A DNA stretch of 64,000 nt, taken from NCBI GenBank assembly GCA_958496175.1, contig OY292278.1:20832001-20896000 (forward strand), given 5' to 3'. This stretch comes from Sisyra terminalis (taxonomy: Eukaryota > Arthropoda > Insecta > Neuroptera > Sisyridae). Under the pieces are notes generated by a model. The model was not told where the DNA came from, did no database searches, and worked only from the letters and a program-made list of their open reading frames with translations. Below are positions 35,628-46,899 of the stretch, piece by piece. The stretch's first letter is position 1; the number at the start of each line of letters is the position of its first letter. A program made the position numbers and the translations under genes.

Positions 35628-35745
35628 TAGGGATATTCACTAAACATCAATTCATCGAATCTACTCGATATTTACCATATGATACATCGAATTGATTCGA
35701 TGTTTTGATAAAAATTTATCTATTCGATGAATCGAATTAATGAAA
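35628..35745. mobile_element. hAT-like terminal region with TCGAT-rich subterminal motifs
   Basis: It starts TAGGGATATTCAC and carries repeated ATCGAAT/ATTCGAT motifs, like the element at 15715. The matching right end is not found, so it is truncated, or its end lies beyond the LTR at 36486. It probably belongs to the transposase remnant just downstream. Confidence 0.5.
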
Positions 35746-35832
35746 AAAGCTGACTTATAATGGCAAAAAGTAACTTTTAACAATTTAGATTATTTAAATT
35801 TTTAAAATGCATTTAAAGATAGTACCACTTGT

Positions 35833-36055
35833 AGAGATGAACTATCTAAATATTTACGTAGTCCAGTAGAAGGAAGGCTTATGAAGAATCCCTTGGAAAT
35901 CTGGAGGGACTAAAATGTAGGTTCCCTAAGCTTTGTAAAATTATTTTCAAATACCTGGCTATAGCTGTTCCACTTCTGTTCCATTCCAAACACGTATATT
36001 CAAAGGCTGCTCAAATAGTCAAGCAGCAGGTGAATACAATGAAAGGATAACAATT
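35833..36055 (+). pseudogene. hAT transposase C-terminal dimerisation region, remnant
   Basis: Across several frames it reads ELSKYLRSPVEGR, then NPLEIW, then a block equivalent to FKYLAIAVPATSVPSERVF-S (here IPGYSCSTSVPFQTRIFKG in one frame), then AAQIVKQQVNTMKG in another. That order is the hAT family C-terminal domain, which mediates transposase dimerisation. Stops and frameshifts show it is dead. Downstream 36.30-36.44 kb is full of GTATCTTAGATAC-like motifs, typical subterminal sequence of hAT ends. The N-terminal BED finger and most of the catalytic core are absent. Confidence 0.7.
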
Positions 36056-36485
36056 AAGTAAACTTTAATTTTTACAAAATTTTCTTAAACATCATTGGTC
36101 TGTTTCGCAACGCTTTTACCGTTTTTATAACCAAAAAGAATTACAGCGTATTTGTAGAAATATTTTTACCTATACTAAATCAATATTTAATTTTACATGA
36201 ACAACATAGTATAATAAATCTTTGTCAACAAAATTAGCCTAAATTGTCACCATAAAACACGTGTTCGCTCAACATAAACAAAACTGTCAAAAAACTTAAT
36301 TTAAAGTATCTAAGATACTGTATCCTAGTTCCTTTATATTTTGGTAAAAAATGTCTCGTATCTTTGATATTTTTAAAAAGAGCTGTATCTTGTAACTTAA
36401 AAAGTGTCTTAGATACCGAAAAGGAATTTAGGTACCTAGATATCGAGAAGTTAAATACAGAGTTTTATTTTGGTTTGTTCAATAT

Positions 36486-36768
36486 TGTAACAGAAAGGGA
36501 CAAAGTCTGTCCCTCTCTTTGTGCCATACCGGCACGTGATTGACTGAGTGACTTCTATCTCTCTCTCACCAATGCGAATGTACATATAGATTGTTCTGGA
36601 AACATCTTGTAGGTGATGGAACGTAGGCGAACAATGGAGTACATTCTAGAATGTTGGATTGCGGGTATATAAGTCGCTCAGCTCAAGCCCAGAGGACAGT
36701 TCTGTAGCGGAGTTCTGTATAGAAATTCAGTTGTGAATTTCCTTTACAACGGAACTATCCTTCAACGG
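36486..36768 (+). mobile_element. Partial Gypsy-type LTR, plus strand
   Basis: It matches the first part of the LTR at 52058, starting TGTAACAGAAAGGGAC and including the TATATAAG box at about 36666, up to GAATTTCCTTTACA. Beyond this the sequence diverges, so the 3' part (R-U5) is missing or replaced. A 4-bp duplication cannot be shown. Confidence 0.75.
36666..36672 (+). promoter_or_regulatory. LTR TATA box
   Basis: TATATAA follows GCGGG and precedes GTCGCTCAGC, at the same place as in the LTR at 52058. An initiator-like CAGTTCTGT lies downstream. Inferred retroelement promoter. Confidence 0.55.
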
Positions 36769-36779
36769 AACTATGTTTT

Positions 36780-37190
36780 AAAATCGTTTAAATAACTTAA
36801 TTCAATACCTCAAATATGCTTCAGTTAAGCAACAAAAGTGATAATTTTCATTAAAATCTGTTTAATGGTTTTCGATAAAAACGCGTCTAAATTTTTTTTC
36901 ATATTCTTTTATTATCTAGCGAAAAGTTGGTAAAATGGTAAAAATGTTTATTTTTTTTTTATTTTAAAAAAAATAATAATCATAATGACCTCATTTGAAA
37001 TCAATTTACCAATTCAACATTAAAATTACAAAGCATTATACGAAATACAAAATAAGTTCTACCCTTAACGTTTTTGGAAAACATAGAAGCTATTACAGTG
37101 TCAAACTTGGAATATAACAGAGAGTTATCATAATATTATAAAGCAAATGGATGTATATGTATGTATGTTGGCAAACTGATTGTTGCCATA
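36780..37190. other. No recognised gene
   Basis: AT-rich DNA after the partial LTR. The near-tandem phrase CAACGGAACTAT appears twice just after the break, hinting at a rearranged LTR end. Confidence 0.35.
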
Positions 37191-37530
37191 ATTTAATTAG
37201 TCATTTCGATTTCATTCACTTGCCCATTTTTCAATTATGGCAGTGTTGAGCTGTGAATATTGCACGGAAAGTTACTAGTTAAAATATCAATAGATAAACT
37301 TTTATTTGTATTTTTGTCAAGAAGGACGGAGAACAAAGTACGTAAACACATACGTGTGAGTGAAAGCCAAATTTAATAATCACTGTTTCAAATTTGAAGT
37401 AACTGATTGGTGGCATTTATTTAAACGGTCATTTCGATTTCATTCGCTTGGCAATATCTGTCAATTGTTAGCTGTTATTTTAGTGTTGACTGTGAATATT
37501 TTACGGGTAGCTACTAGTATTAATTAATAT
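37191..37530. repeat. Two tandem units of a dispersed repeat
   Basis: Units about 210 bp apart share GTCATTTCGATTTCATTC and then GTTGA-CTGTGAATATT-ACGG and AG-TACTAGT. A third, diverged unit lies at 45560-45840. The sequence between the units also resembles the third copy (GTCAAGAAGGACGGAGAACA here, GTCAGCAAAGACAGAGAATA there). The class is unknown. Confidence 0.65.
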
Positions 37531-37534
37531 TGTA

Positions 37535-39945
37535 ACAACGAAAAATTTAACGTCTACTTCCTTAAAGTTAATTTTTTCCAACGTTACACTAACAATTTAA
37601 AAAATTATTTCCCCAAAGTTAATCCTCAGTATTATAAAAAGTTTAAGAAATAATTCTGGCTATATTTCTGAAATCAACTTATGAATATTAATTATTTAAA
37701 AAAAAAACCCAAAGAGAAAAATGAAATATGCTTCAACATCCAGCACCACGTCTCAATCTTCATCCAGCAATTAAAATTATAATACGCAATTTAATGCTTC
37801 GCAATTTTAATATCGACGAACGTTTTTACGAGAGACTATCAAAATAAAATTTAATTATTTAATTTTCCCTCAACTTGAAGTTTTTATTCTTTACAGTTTC
37901 GTCTTGAACTGATTGTGATTAAATAGTGTCAATTTACGCCAATAAAAATGAGCAGTAAAACGCATATGCTTTGAATATTCCCCACTTCGCATGAATCCCG
38001 AATTCCGCCAGTCGTATCTATCCCGAGGGCGAAACATTAAATTTATTTAGTAACTACCGAGACAATAAATAAGAAGACTTAACAAACATTAAGTAACGCG
38101 TGCTAATGTGATCATTTCAAAATTTAATTCGAATCGCACAACCTTCCCGGAGTGCTACAAACCGGGTGGAATGGATAATGGGGTTGTTAGTGTAATTTCG
38201 CACGAATATTTCAAATGAAAAATGGAACATCGCGAAAATTTATTAATACCAATGAGAGACATCTGCAGATGCTAAAGACATTCAAGTGCGAAAAATCGTC
38301 AAAAATATTTTATTAAAATGCAAATTTTATCAAGGTGGAAACAAAAAAAAAATGGGATCACATAAACGCTTGCCTTCATAAGGATTTAATCGAATCAATT
38401 TCGACATCCCCGATTTTTTCTTGCATATCATTCTCGCTTATTTAGTTAATTCAATTTTAAAATGTTAAAATAAAGGAAATTTAGTGAAATGTTGATTAGC
38501 TTTGTACTGGAATTGAAAACAAAACGATCAAGAAAACAAAGGGGTTTAGTGCGCTTTCGCTGTTGCTCCCATTTTCCAGGAAAATCGCCGTTTCGCGTTT
38601 CCATCTTCATGTGGAGATAACAATCATATAAAGTAAACGACAGAAAATTGAAAAAAAAGAACATGAAAATCCCGGTAAATAGAAAGGTGGTGAAACTGTG
38701 TGAGACAGGGATGATTTTTACCGTCTATCCTGAACCGTTATTATTTTCTTTTTCACGTCGAAACTTAATTTTTTTCGATTGGTCTCTGGAATCATGAAAA
38801 TTATGTGCAAGATAGAACGCGAGTCCTTCAGGATTTTTCTTTTAAAAATATAAAGTGCACATGCACCTCGCACTCCTGTGCTACCGTTAATCTACCCGCT
38901 GCCTCATCCTGGCAGAATATGCTGGCGTTTTTGTGGTCTTGTCGTTCATTTCCATTGTCCCGACATACAAGATGATGCGAAGATGCGAAAAATGCATTTT
39001 CCACTTCTTTTAGCTTGCGCTCATTGCACCTTGGCGACAAGAGAATTTTCTTGAGATTTTTTTTTATATTTCATTCTTGTTCCCAGCCCCCATTAAACTA
39101 TATAGTTTTCACATCATTATATTTTTTCCATATCTGACATCTCTCTATCACTTAAAAAAGCAACGATGATTTTCACTAGAGTTGAAAGAGAAATGGAAGT
39201 AGTTTCACTAGGATAAGGTTACGGATCTAAAACTATTTTTTTTCTAAAATTATTTTTATTTTGAAAAATTTTTCCTTTCTTTCTCTATTTAAAGGAAAAT
39301 AAAAATCTTGTCAACTCTTTGCTATTTTAGACTTAATTATGTAGTCTAGTATTGTTTTCTACTAAGACAAAGGTAATAATAAGTAACCAGTACAGTAGAA
39401 AATCAATTAAAATGAATTTTCTTAATTTTTTTTGCGATTTAAGTCTCAAAGTCGACTTTGACTTAAACCGTTCGACTTTTTTGCTCTTCTGTCTTTCCAC
39501 CCTTATGGGTTTGGTGATATTATCTGCCATGTCTCCTTGTCCTGTACCAGGTGTATTGCCTTAGATAATGATTCCCAGTTAGCTCTTTTATACGGTCATA
39601 TCATCGTCTTCTGCTATGTATGCCTTTCATTTAACATTCAACTTTTAGTGGTTCCATTTCCCCAGCTCTCTTTGCTATAAGACCGAACTACCGGAAATTT
39701 GGCTTGTTTATTCTACTGATGAAAGATGTATGCATACTTACATTTTGGACTTATTAGCTCTTTTCTCGGCCCATGAAATTCTTAGTATATGTACAAAGTA
39801 CATTATACACACCAATAGTTTGAAAGGGACCAATCTTTCGCTTGTCGGTGCTCTTAGGGATCAAACTTTACAGGCGTTTATGATGATTGGAAAAATCATC
39901 AATATTTAACCAATTTTAATTTAGTTTTTTTTTCCAATAGATGTA
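37535..39945. other. No recognised gene; long GC-richer tract 37.9-39.06 kb
   Basis: This is one of the longest repeat-free tracts in the window, with better base balance than its surroundings. The minus-strand frame 38828-39040 is unrecognised. Near 39.47-39.76 kb, minus-strand phrases such as WYRTRRHGR and HQTHKGGKTEE vaguely recall LINE C-termini but are too weak to call. Confidence 0.4.
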
Positions 39946-40853
39946 TAGGAACATGGGGAATGGGGTAGCGGGGCGAAATGGGAAATGGAATTAGCGCTTG
40001 TTACAGGTGACAAAAACGCGTAAAAATCATACTCAATGTTCAATTAACTGTGCTGCATTATAAAAAGTGGCTATCGCTAGTAAAGAGTGCAGTTGTTTTT
40101 ATTTTTATCAAAAGTCGAAATAAACGTTTCCGAATTCTAATTTTTGCAAAATAACACTAAGGCAATTATCCTATGTTCTATTTTTTGTTTGAATATTAAC
40201 ATGACATGTTTGTTAAAACATACTGTTGACTAAAATTCTAGTGACAAATCAAATATAACTAATATATCCTGCCATAATAGTCGTGCTTGTGTTAAAGGTG
40301 CTTTGGGGTACAATGGGTGGGGCGGAATGGGATATACCATTCAGATAGTATTTCCTATTCAGATAGACATTTTTATTTTATCAGCAGATAGTGCGTACAT
40401 ATATCAGAAAAACTAGCCAACAATCCATATGTAAGAAAGGTCGGAAGATGCAGAGGTAATCTGTTTATACTGTCAGGATTTAAACTCCAAATCTAATGAA
40501 ATCTGGTGTTCCTGCAGTTTTTGTCAAAAATGGGCACATTTGGCATGTGTTGGGCTAAACACGATGATGACAGTGTCTTCATCTGCAAACTAAGCCAATA
40601 ACAAGTATCCTATTGCGCCCCAGGCTCATTTCCCTTTGTGTCCCAGAGGGTGGGGCAGAATGGGAAATTTCCATTTATTTTTGAAACCTAAATTTTCAAT
40701 ATCAATTATTAATTTAAATCAATAAAACCTGTTTTATTTGTAAAGAATGAATTAAATAAATATTTAAATTACAAAACAATGAGATTGTTTCTTTAAATCT
40801 CTCGTTAATTTTAATTAAAACCTAGGTACCCCGTTCTGCCCCAGGTTCCCCTA
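39946..40853 (+). mobile_element. pogo-like DNA transposon remnant
   Basis: The left end GGAACATGGGGAATGGGGTAG and the inverse of the right end, GGGGAACCTGGGGCAGAACG, are degenerate terminal repeats next to TA. GGGGCGAAATGGG and GGGGCAGAATGGG recur inside. A PHD-like coding remnant lies within. TA flanks and such a finger fit the pogo group of Tc1/mariner elements. The catalytic region has been lost. Confidence 0.55.
40453..40601 (+). pseudogene. PHD-like zinc finger from the C-terminus of a pogo-like transposase
   Basis: The plus frame reads VICLYCQDLNSKSNEIW then CSCSFCQKWAHLACVGLN, and after a one-base frameshift DDDSVFICKLSQ followed by a stop. The spacing C-x2-C, then C-x-C-x2-C, W-A-H-x2-C is that of a PHD-type finger, which in many arthropod pogo-like transposases forms the very C-terminus. 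The last cysteine pair is incomplete (one C in FICKL). No other transposase block is visible upstream. The finger might read histone tails or stabilise the protein; its role in these transposases is not established here. Confidence 0.65.
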
Positions 40854-40892
40854 CTTTTTCTTATTTTCGTTAGTTTGGCCGTTGTAGTTCTG

Positions 40893-41020
40893 GCAATTTT
40901 TTTTCTTATTAACCAGCGCTTTACAACTACTAAGGTCTTTAGCGCGTCTAAGGTTAAGAAAAATCCGTAATCGAAAAATATTGAAAATTTGTTCGAACCT
41001 AACACCTGCTAGTTTTGCCT
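40893..41020 (-). repeat. tRNA-derived SINE, truncated at the tRNA head
   Basis: It matches the other SINE copies from the tail (TACAACTACTAAGGTCTTTAG) through the B-box complement GTTCGAACC to CTGCTAGTTTTG. It lacks the A-box part. Confidence 0.65.
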
Positions 41021-41029
41021 ACCTATAAG

Positions 41030-42090
41030 CTTATGCAAGCTATTGCTGAACGCCATTTGATTTCTTCACTGCATCCTCCAGTGTTAGTGGCTAAAATTCT
41101 TAGGTATATGATCTTTGGGACTATTTTATAACCGTTTATTTCTCCGATTTTGAATGAGGTATTACTTTATTGATATGTCTGTCAAAAATGGCCTCGGAAA
41201 TCCAGACGACCCAGTTGGCAGATGGCGCTCCTCTACATCCGAGATAGGGAGTGTGTAATTAGGTACCGGGCATGGGATTGTGGGAAACTGGGTATCCCGT
41301 AAGAAATTGGTGACCAGGAAAAAGCAAAACAAAAAAAAAATAATCGCTACAAAAGAACCGTTCGATCCTTTGAAATTTGGAACTCCCGAAGTGAAAGCTA
41401 TTTTAATCAACATACATCGGCAGTGAAGTTTGGTTTAAGAAGAAGATTTTTTTGTCAAAAAGAATTACTTTGCTTTTTTTTATTATTCTTCAAAAAACGT
41501 ACTGCTTACTGAACTTAGTAAAATTATTCATTTTCTGAAATCACTCTTTTTGGCTTGCTACTATTATAAGGATGGCATCGGATTATTTTCGTCAATATTA
41601 ATTCCGCCTTCTCATTGATCAAGAACTATCCTTATAATGTCTTTCCTCCAGATTTTGTAGATCAAAATTGTCCAACCTGCGGCTCGCTTTGACCATTTTT
41701 CCGCCCCGTGAGATTCATCATACTTTATCAAATTATAGTCCAAAGTGTGAAAATCTATATATACTTAGAAAGGTCTACAGTGTATTTAAATCTTATATGG
41801 GGATATATGAGTTATGATGAATTTTTAAAGTGGTCCACATTTATTTGGATTATCAATCAATTATCAAGGATGGGTGAGATTATACAACCTTATCTAACCC
41901 CTGCTTTTAATAGTAGTTCTTTGAAAGCTGTGTTTTCAATTCTTCTCTAGCTTTGTGTTTTTGGTATAATTACTGTAATTGTTACATGAGATATGTTGGA
42001 GTGTTCATTTGTTTGAGAATATCCCATAAGTGTTCCCACTGCACGCAGTTGAAAACCTTTGAGTAGTCTACAAATGCTTTAGTAGTTTTA
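41030..42090 (-). pseudogene. LINE reverse transcriptase remnant
   Basis: On the minus strand FVDYSKVFNCVQWEHLWDIL begins near 42.07 kb. It is the palm motif usually reading DYSKAFD, here with its catalytic aspartate as N. It is followed by KQMNTPTYL and a block ending KELLLKAGVR-GCIISPIL (the QGC-SP motif). Further down, near 41.09 kb, YLRILATNTGGCSEEIKWRS matches the thumb motif YLG-L-TN-GGC-EEIKRR. The polymerase YADD block was not found. Near 41.67 kb, TTGTCCAACCTGCGGCTCGC resembles a hAT terminus inserted in the remnant. Stops and frameshifts are frequent. Confidence 0.65.
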
Positions 42091-42092
42091 GC

Positions 42093-42253
42093 TGTTATTT
42101 ACCATCATTTTGTAACTTCCAAGGTTTTTAGCGACTCTACCGTTAATAAAAATTCGTAAATCGAAAAAAATCAAAAATTTAGTCGATACGAGGATCGAAC
42201 CCAACACTTACCAGTTTTGAAGCGGCCATCTTGACCATTCAGCCACCAATAGT
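42093..42253 (-). repeat. tRNA-derived SINE
   Basis: Read on the minus strand, TGGCTGAATGGTCAAGATGG is an A-box-like head, GGTTCGATCC the B box, and the body runs to CCTTGGAAGTTACAAAATGA. It sits directly beside the LINE remnant. Confidence 0.75.
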
Positions 42254-42749
42254 CTGCTTTTGGTTAATTTCCTATTTAAAATTTGTCACACAATAAATTT
42301 TTCTTTGCAATTATAAGAAAAAATCTAATATTATTTGAAAATCAGAAGAAGAAAAAAAGACTGAAGACTATAATGTTGAACATAATGTTGAAATACATTT
42401 TGATAAAGTTAAATTTAAGATTTGCTAATCTTAGTAATTTTCACTTAAGAAGTCTTAAATCACTAATCAAGTTTGAAAAAAATGGAAAATATCAATTTGG
42501 ATTTCGATTATTGAACAAAATAGCAATTTTGTTTAAGAGGTTCTTCAATGATTGGGTTAAGTGTGACCAAAATTTTTGAACATTGTCGATTTCATCCCAA
42601 ATTGAAGAAAATAAAGTACACTATAAACTTCTTTAATTGAGTTCAACTAAGACTTGAATTATATTATCAACTTTGATTACCCAAAGTCGACTTTGCGGAG
42701 AAAGTAGACTTTGAATAGATTTTTCTCCTTTTGCGAACACAATTTTTTT

Positions 42750-42960
42750 GGGACATTGATAAATAGTTAATTTATTATTTCCGAGGCACAATTAATAAAT
42801 TAATGAATAATTATGTATGTCATATGACTCAATTTTTTTTCTTTCTTTTTTTTCAATTCAACTTCAATTTCTCAATTCAAAGCCAAAGACTGTTGATCGC
42901 GTCGTATTCAATAAAGGAATTGAGTCATAGGACATACGTAACTATTTGGGAACATGAAAA
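42750..42960. mobile_element. Penelope-like 3' tails in inverted orientation
   Basis: The left part (about 42755-42850) is the minus-strand version of the family A tail: CACAATTAATAAATTAATGA then TATGACTCAA. The right part (about 42881-42955) is the plus-strand version: CTGTTGATCGCGTCGTATTC then AATTGAGTCATAGGACATAC. The plus-strand hammerhead-like motif has lost its 5' half and its GAAA reads GATC. Paired inverted ends are a known feature of Penelope-like insertions. Confidence 0.7.
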
Positions 42961-44470
42961 ATTTTCAGTATAAGTAAAATTTAATAATTTTTGTAGGTAA
43001 CATAACATTTTTAAGCCCCACTTGTTTGATTTTGAAATGAAGTGTGGACACTTTTTACGCCAATAGTTAGTTATAAAGCTGTCGCCGTGGTAACTTTCTG
43101 TTGATTTTAGTAATTAGTTCTAAAAACCTGTAAAGGAACAACTTTGAGAGCTTTTAGAAACATGCTGTTGAGAAATATTTATAATTGGCATTTTAAATGC
43201 CTTTTAGTTCGAAATTTCATGGTTGAAAAATACAAGAAAAGTGGAACTTTCTTCAGTTGAAAAAAATATGAACTCAAGTCACGACTAATTGATAATTATT
43301 ATTCAATACCACTTTACACTACATAATACTCGTATGAATGTTGAGACCGAGGAAAGTTTCAAATCGTGTTAATGACGCATTTTCGCCCCGTTTTTTTCTA
43401 TATTATTACTTTTTTCTTCACTGAAACTTTTTCACGTTCATTTAATTTTATTTGACGATTACTAATCATTGAAATAATATCGCAAACGAAAATTGAATGT
43501 AAACTTAATAAAACTGTGACGACGATGACGCAAATCTCGACGAATCAAGTGGTTGGTGTCGTTCTCGTAACATCCCTCGCCGCTTTTCACCACCGTGGAA
43601 AATTATGGTTACGGCGTGAATGTGGGTTCGGGGTTGTCTTCTTCACTAATCTTCAAGCAATGACTTATGATTCTGTCGTTAATGTTACGTAAATTAAATG
43701 AGACTATAAGTGAATGTGAACGCAATTAAAGTTGCTTTGAGTTGCGAGTGAAATTATAAAGCTCAAATGATGATGGTGACGATGATGAGAATGTTGATGA
43801 TGCATTAGGTTACCATACATATAATACATTACGATATACTCATTTGCATTAATGAATCAGGTACGCGATGATGACAAAACAAATGGGAAAGATTCATTCT
43901 GAGTTAACAGCATTTAACATTATGAAATTGTTTCACATTCACGCGTAGTGTAAAGCAAAAAAAATATGTGTCAAGTCTTGCGTAAAAACCTGTTAACATC
44001 AGTTTTTTTATAATTATATAAAATGTTGGTTTTTCACTACAATAGAACACATTGCAGAATATGAATACTAAACCTATGGTGTTACTAAACTTTCTGGTTA
44101 AACAGTGCTCCAATTTTGAACCTTATTAGTTTGTACAAACCTACGGTTGTTAATTTCCCCTATTCCTAAAATAAAAATCTCTCACAACAAAAATATTCAA
44201 AAATATTTCTCTAATTTTAGTTTTTATTGACATAACTATTGAGTTTGTGAATGATTAAATTAATTATTTGCATTTAGACAACTTAAATACATCTACAGTT
44301 TATCATTGTTCACTTACGTTCTCTTGGCAATTAAAAAATGCAGCCGTTGCCAAAGTGGCGGTCCAAATTTTGCCAGTTCGCAGAGAAATGTGGAATTAAC
44401 TTTTTATTATTTTTTTATAATATATTTAACATTTAAAACATCCTATTAGAGGTCCATGGAAATTAAATTA
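42961..44470. other. No recognised gene; GAT-rich tract
   Basis: About 43.38-43.81 kb is GC-richer with a GATGATG run at about 43766-43802 and no repeat family. The rest is AT-rich and unclassified. Confidence 0.4.
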
Positions 44471-44474
44471 GATA

Positions 44475-45213
44475 TAAGCTTGGATCAGGAACGTCGAAAT
44501 TTGAAAACTGTTTCGAATGGTTTCGTAATTATTCCTGTACGTATTGTTCACTCGAATGCAATTTGTACGTAAATTTTGACATATGCCAGAAATGAAGAAG
44601 CGACGGTTATTTTCAAACATGTATTATCAAATATATATAACAGAACATAAAAATTAAACAGTTCAATAATGCGACAATAAATATTACCTAAATATATTTT
44701 TCAAAATATATATCGCAAATGTTTTGGTATTTCTTTTCATTAATAATAATACATCATAGTTTTTCACAAGTGTTCTTCCATAAAAAAGTAAACATTATTT
44801 GAAAAATTTGGTTCAAGTCCATTTTAGCACACCCACAATCTGGCAACGTTGCATTTTCGACTTTGTTTTTAATTTAATTTGCGATTAAATCGGTCCATAA
44901 TAAAAATTTAGTCACAAAAGACAGAATTATACCATGTTAGAATTGAATTATCAAAAATATCGCGAATTAAATTAAAAACAAAGCCGAAAATGCAACGTTG
45001 CCAGATTGTGGGTGGCTAAAATGGACTTGAGCCGAAAATTTAATTTTACATATTACAATATAAATACATATTTGAAAATAACCGTCGCGTCTTTATTTCT
45101 GGCATATGTCAAAGTTTACGTACAAATTGCATTCGAGTTAACAATACGTACAGGAATAATTACGAAACCATTCGAAACAGTTCTCAAATTTCGACGTTCC
45201 TGATCCAAGCGTA
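44475..45213. mobile_element. Palindromic MITE flanked by TA (Tc1/mariner-like)
   Basis: Ends TAAGCTTGGATCAGGAACGT and its inverse form terminal repeats next to TA. Both halves carry CTGGCAACGTTGCATTTTCG or its inverse, so the element folds over most of its length. A TA duplication fits the Tc1/mariner superfamily. The 65-codon frame inside is a hairpin shadow. Two further copies lie at 14640 and 61602. Confidence 0.88.
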
Positions 45214-45215
45214 TA

Positions 45216-45268
45216 CCTTAAATTATGCATTTAATGGTCCATAAGGTCGAAAAGTTTGGCAACCACTG
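45216..45268. mobile_element. hAT terminal fragment next to the MITE
   Basis: Read on the minus strand it is CAGTGGTTGCCAAACTTTTC then GACCTTATGGACC, a typical hAT terminus. The MITE seems to have inserted just inside this end. The other end is not found. Confidence 0.5.
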
Positions 45269-45269
45269 A

Positions 45270-45559
45270 ATTAGTAAACGTTGTATCTGAAAGACCCTAA
45301 AGACCACACCCTCAAGATAGATAAAATTGTATCTGGTAGGAAATTCCTTCACTTATCAATATTTTTCAGTGAAAGTATGCATGTTTATTCTATCCTCCGA
45401 ATAAAATTTTATCTCGACGATAAATATTACTATCTACACGTGAAAATACCGGCCCTAAGACTTTTCTTCTTCTTTTTTACTGGGGGCCTCTTTCCCGTTT
45501 CTCCATACTGCATCCTGTAAGAACTATTGTGCCCCTGCTTTGTTTCTAGTTGCAATTAG
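45270..45559. other. No recognised gene
   Basis: A short AT-rich stretch. The 79-codon plus frame at 45281 shows no domain. Confidence 0.3.
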
Positions 45560-45840
45560 TCAATTACTCAGAAACTTATAAACGTCAATATAATAGTAGG
45601 CAAAAAATATGTAATTTTTATGTATGTCAGCAAAGACAGAGAATAAACGTTGTAAACATGTGAGTGAAATAGAAACATTGTTTTTAGTTTCGATTGTAAT
45701 TTTGATTTCATTCAAGTACCAATTTTTACCATTTTTCTTTTGCGTCAATGTTGGACTGTGAATGTTTCACGGAAAGTTATTTATCAATTATATCAATGTT
45801 AGACTGTGACAGTTTCACGGGAAATTACTAGTTAAAACTA
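45560..45840. repeat. Third copy of the dispersed repeat seen at 37.2-37.5 kb
   Basis: It shares GTCAGCAAAGACAGAGAATA, ATTTTGATTTCATTCAAGTA and two successive ACTGTGA...TTTCACGG blocks with the 37-kb units. The minus-strand frame across it has no domain. Confidence 0.6.
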
Positions 45841-45942
45841 ATATTCCTTTTATCTCGAATAATGCAGAATTATTAAGCAATTAAGATTTTGCGCATGCTA
45901 CAGCAAATTCATTCAGAAAAATCCTAAAGTTAAAGAAAATAC

Positions 45943-46331
45943 TGTCACAGCCTTGAGACTTAAACGTATGGGTATGGAACTCAGTATTTGACCTCCCGCT
46001 GGGAATGCTTGTTAAATCGTGAATAGTAAATAGTAAGAATTAGGGTGGAGTTTTCTGGAGTTTACTAGCAAAAACTACTCTTTCTAGATAGATAAAGTGC
46101 TGGAAGTTTCTCGAACAGATCTGAGTCCATATATAAGAAGGTTGCAACCAGACACAGGACAATTACAGTTATAGTTCAGAACAGTTCAGTTAACAGTAAA
46201 GTTCAATACAGTAAAAGTAATTCGATTACAATAACCGTTAATTTTGATGATGCTTTGTAAATAAATAAATAGATATGTATATAAAATTTTTATTCATGTT
46301 TTAAGCACAAATCCAATGAACTGCGTCAACA
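45943..46331 (+). mobile_element. Candidate solo LTR, different family
   Basis: It begins TGTCACAGCC and ends GTCAACA. A TATA box (CCATATATAAGAAGG, about 46128) is followed by CAG-rich leader-like sequence and AATAAATAAATAG near 46260 as a possible polyadenylation signal. No flanking duplication was confirmed, so the boundaries are tentative. Confidence 0.45.
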
Positions 46332-46745
46332 TAAATTAGTAAAAATGCGACAATATGCTAGAGAACTCCAAAGACTGTAAAAATAGAATCTTTTTTAATC
46401 ATTTAATCCAAATTTGCTTCTATAACACTCTTTAAAGCACTTTACATTATTAGACTCCTTTATTCAAGCATTCATCTTCCTTTTTAAACCTCCTAGTACT
46501 AATTCCATTGTTTTAATTTTTTCACAAAATGGTTGTGGTCTTTCGTAGACCTATTGAATAGCCTAGCTTTTGAATAGAAAACTTTCGGTCATTAAAGTAA
46601 ACAAAGCGGGTAAACCTCGTATGGAAATCTACCACTCACAATGTTTTGGATTTAATAATCGGAATGTATGATAAGAAATTATTTTGGCTTCTTTATGTTG
46701 GTGGAATTCTGAGAGATAGAATATTTTTTTAATTTTTATTTTATA
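46332..46745. other. No recognised gene
   Basis: AT-rich spacer between the candidate LTR and a SINE. Confidence 0.35.
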
Positions 46746-46747
46746 TT

Positions 46748-46899
46748 GTTTTATAACAACTAAGGTTCTTAGCGACTCTAGGGTTAATATAAGTCTTTAT
46801 CGAAAAATATTAAAAATTTGCTCGATACGAGGATCGAACCCAACACCAAAACCTACCTGTTTTGAAGCGGTCACCTTGACCATTCAGCCACCAGTAGGC
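46748..46899 (-). repeat. tRNA-derived SINE, clearest copy
   Basis: Read on the minus strand, TGGTGGCTGAATGGTCAAGG holds an RNA polymerase III A box and GGTTCGATCC (complement at 46831-46840) the B box, spaced as in a tRNA. The body passes AACCCTAGAGTCGCTAAGAA and ends in a TTATAAAAC tail. Such elements depend on a partner LINE for mobility. Confidence 0.8.

Noticed and set aside
39470..39760. Weak LINE C-terminus-like peptide on the minus strand
   Set aside because: Only scattered residues match and no ordered motif set was seen.
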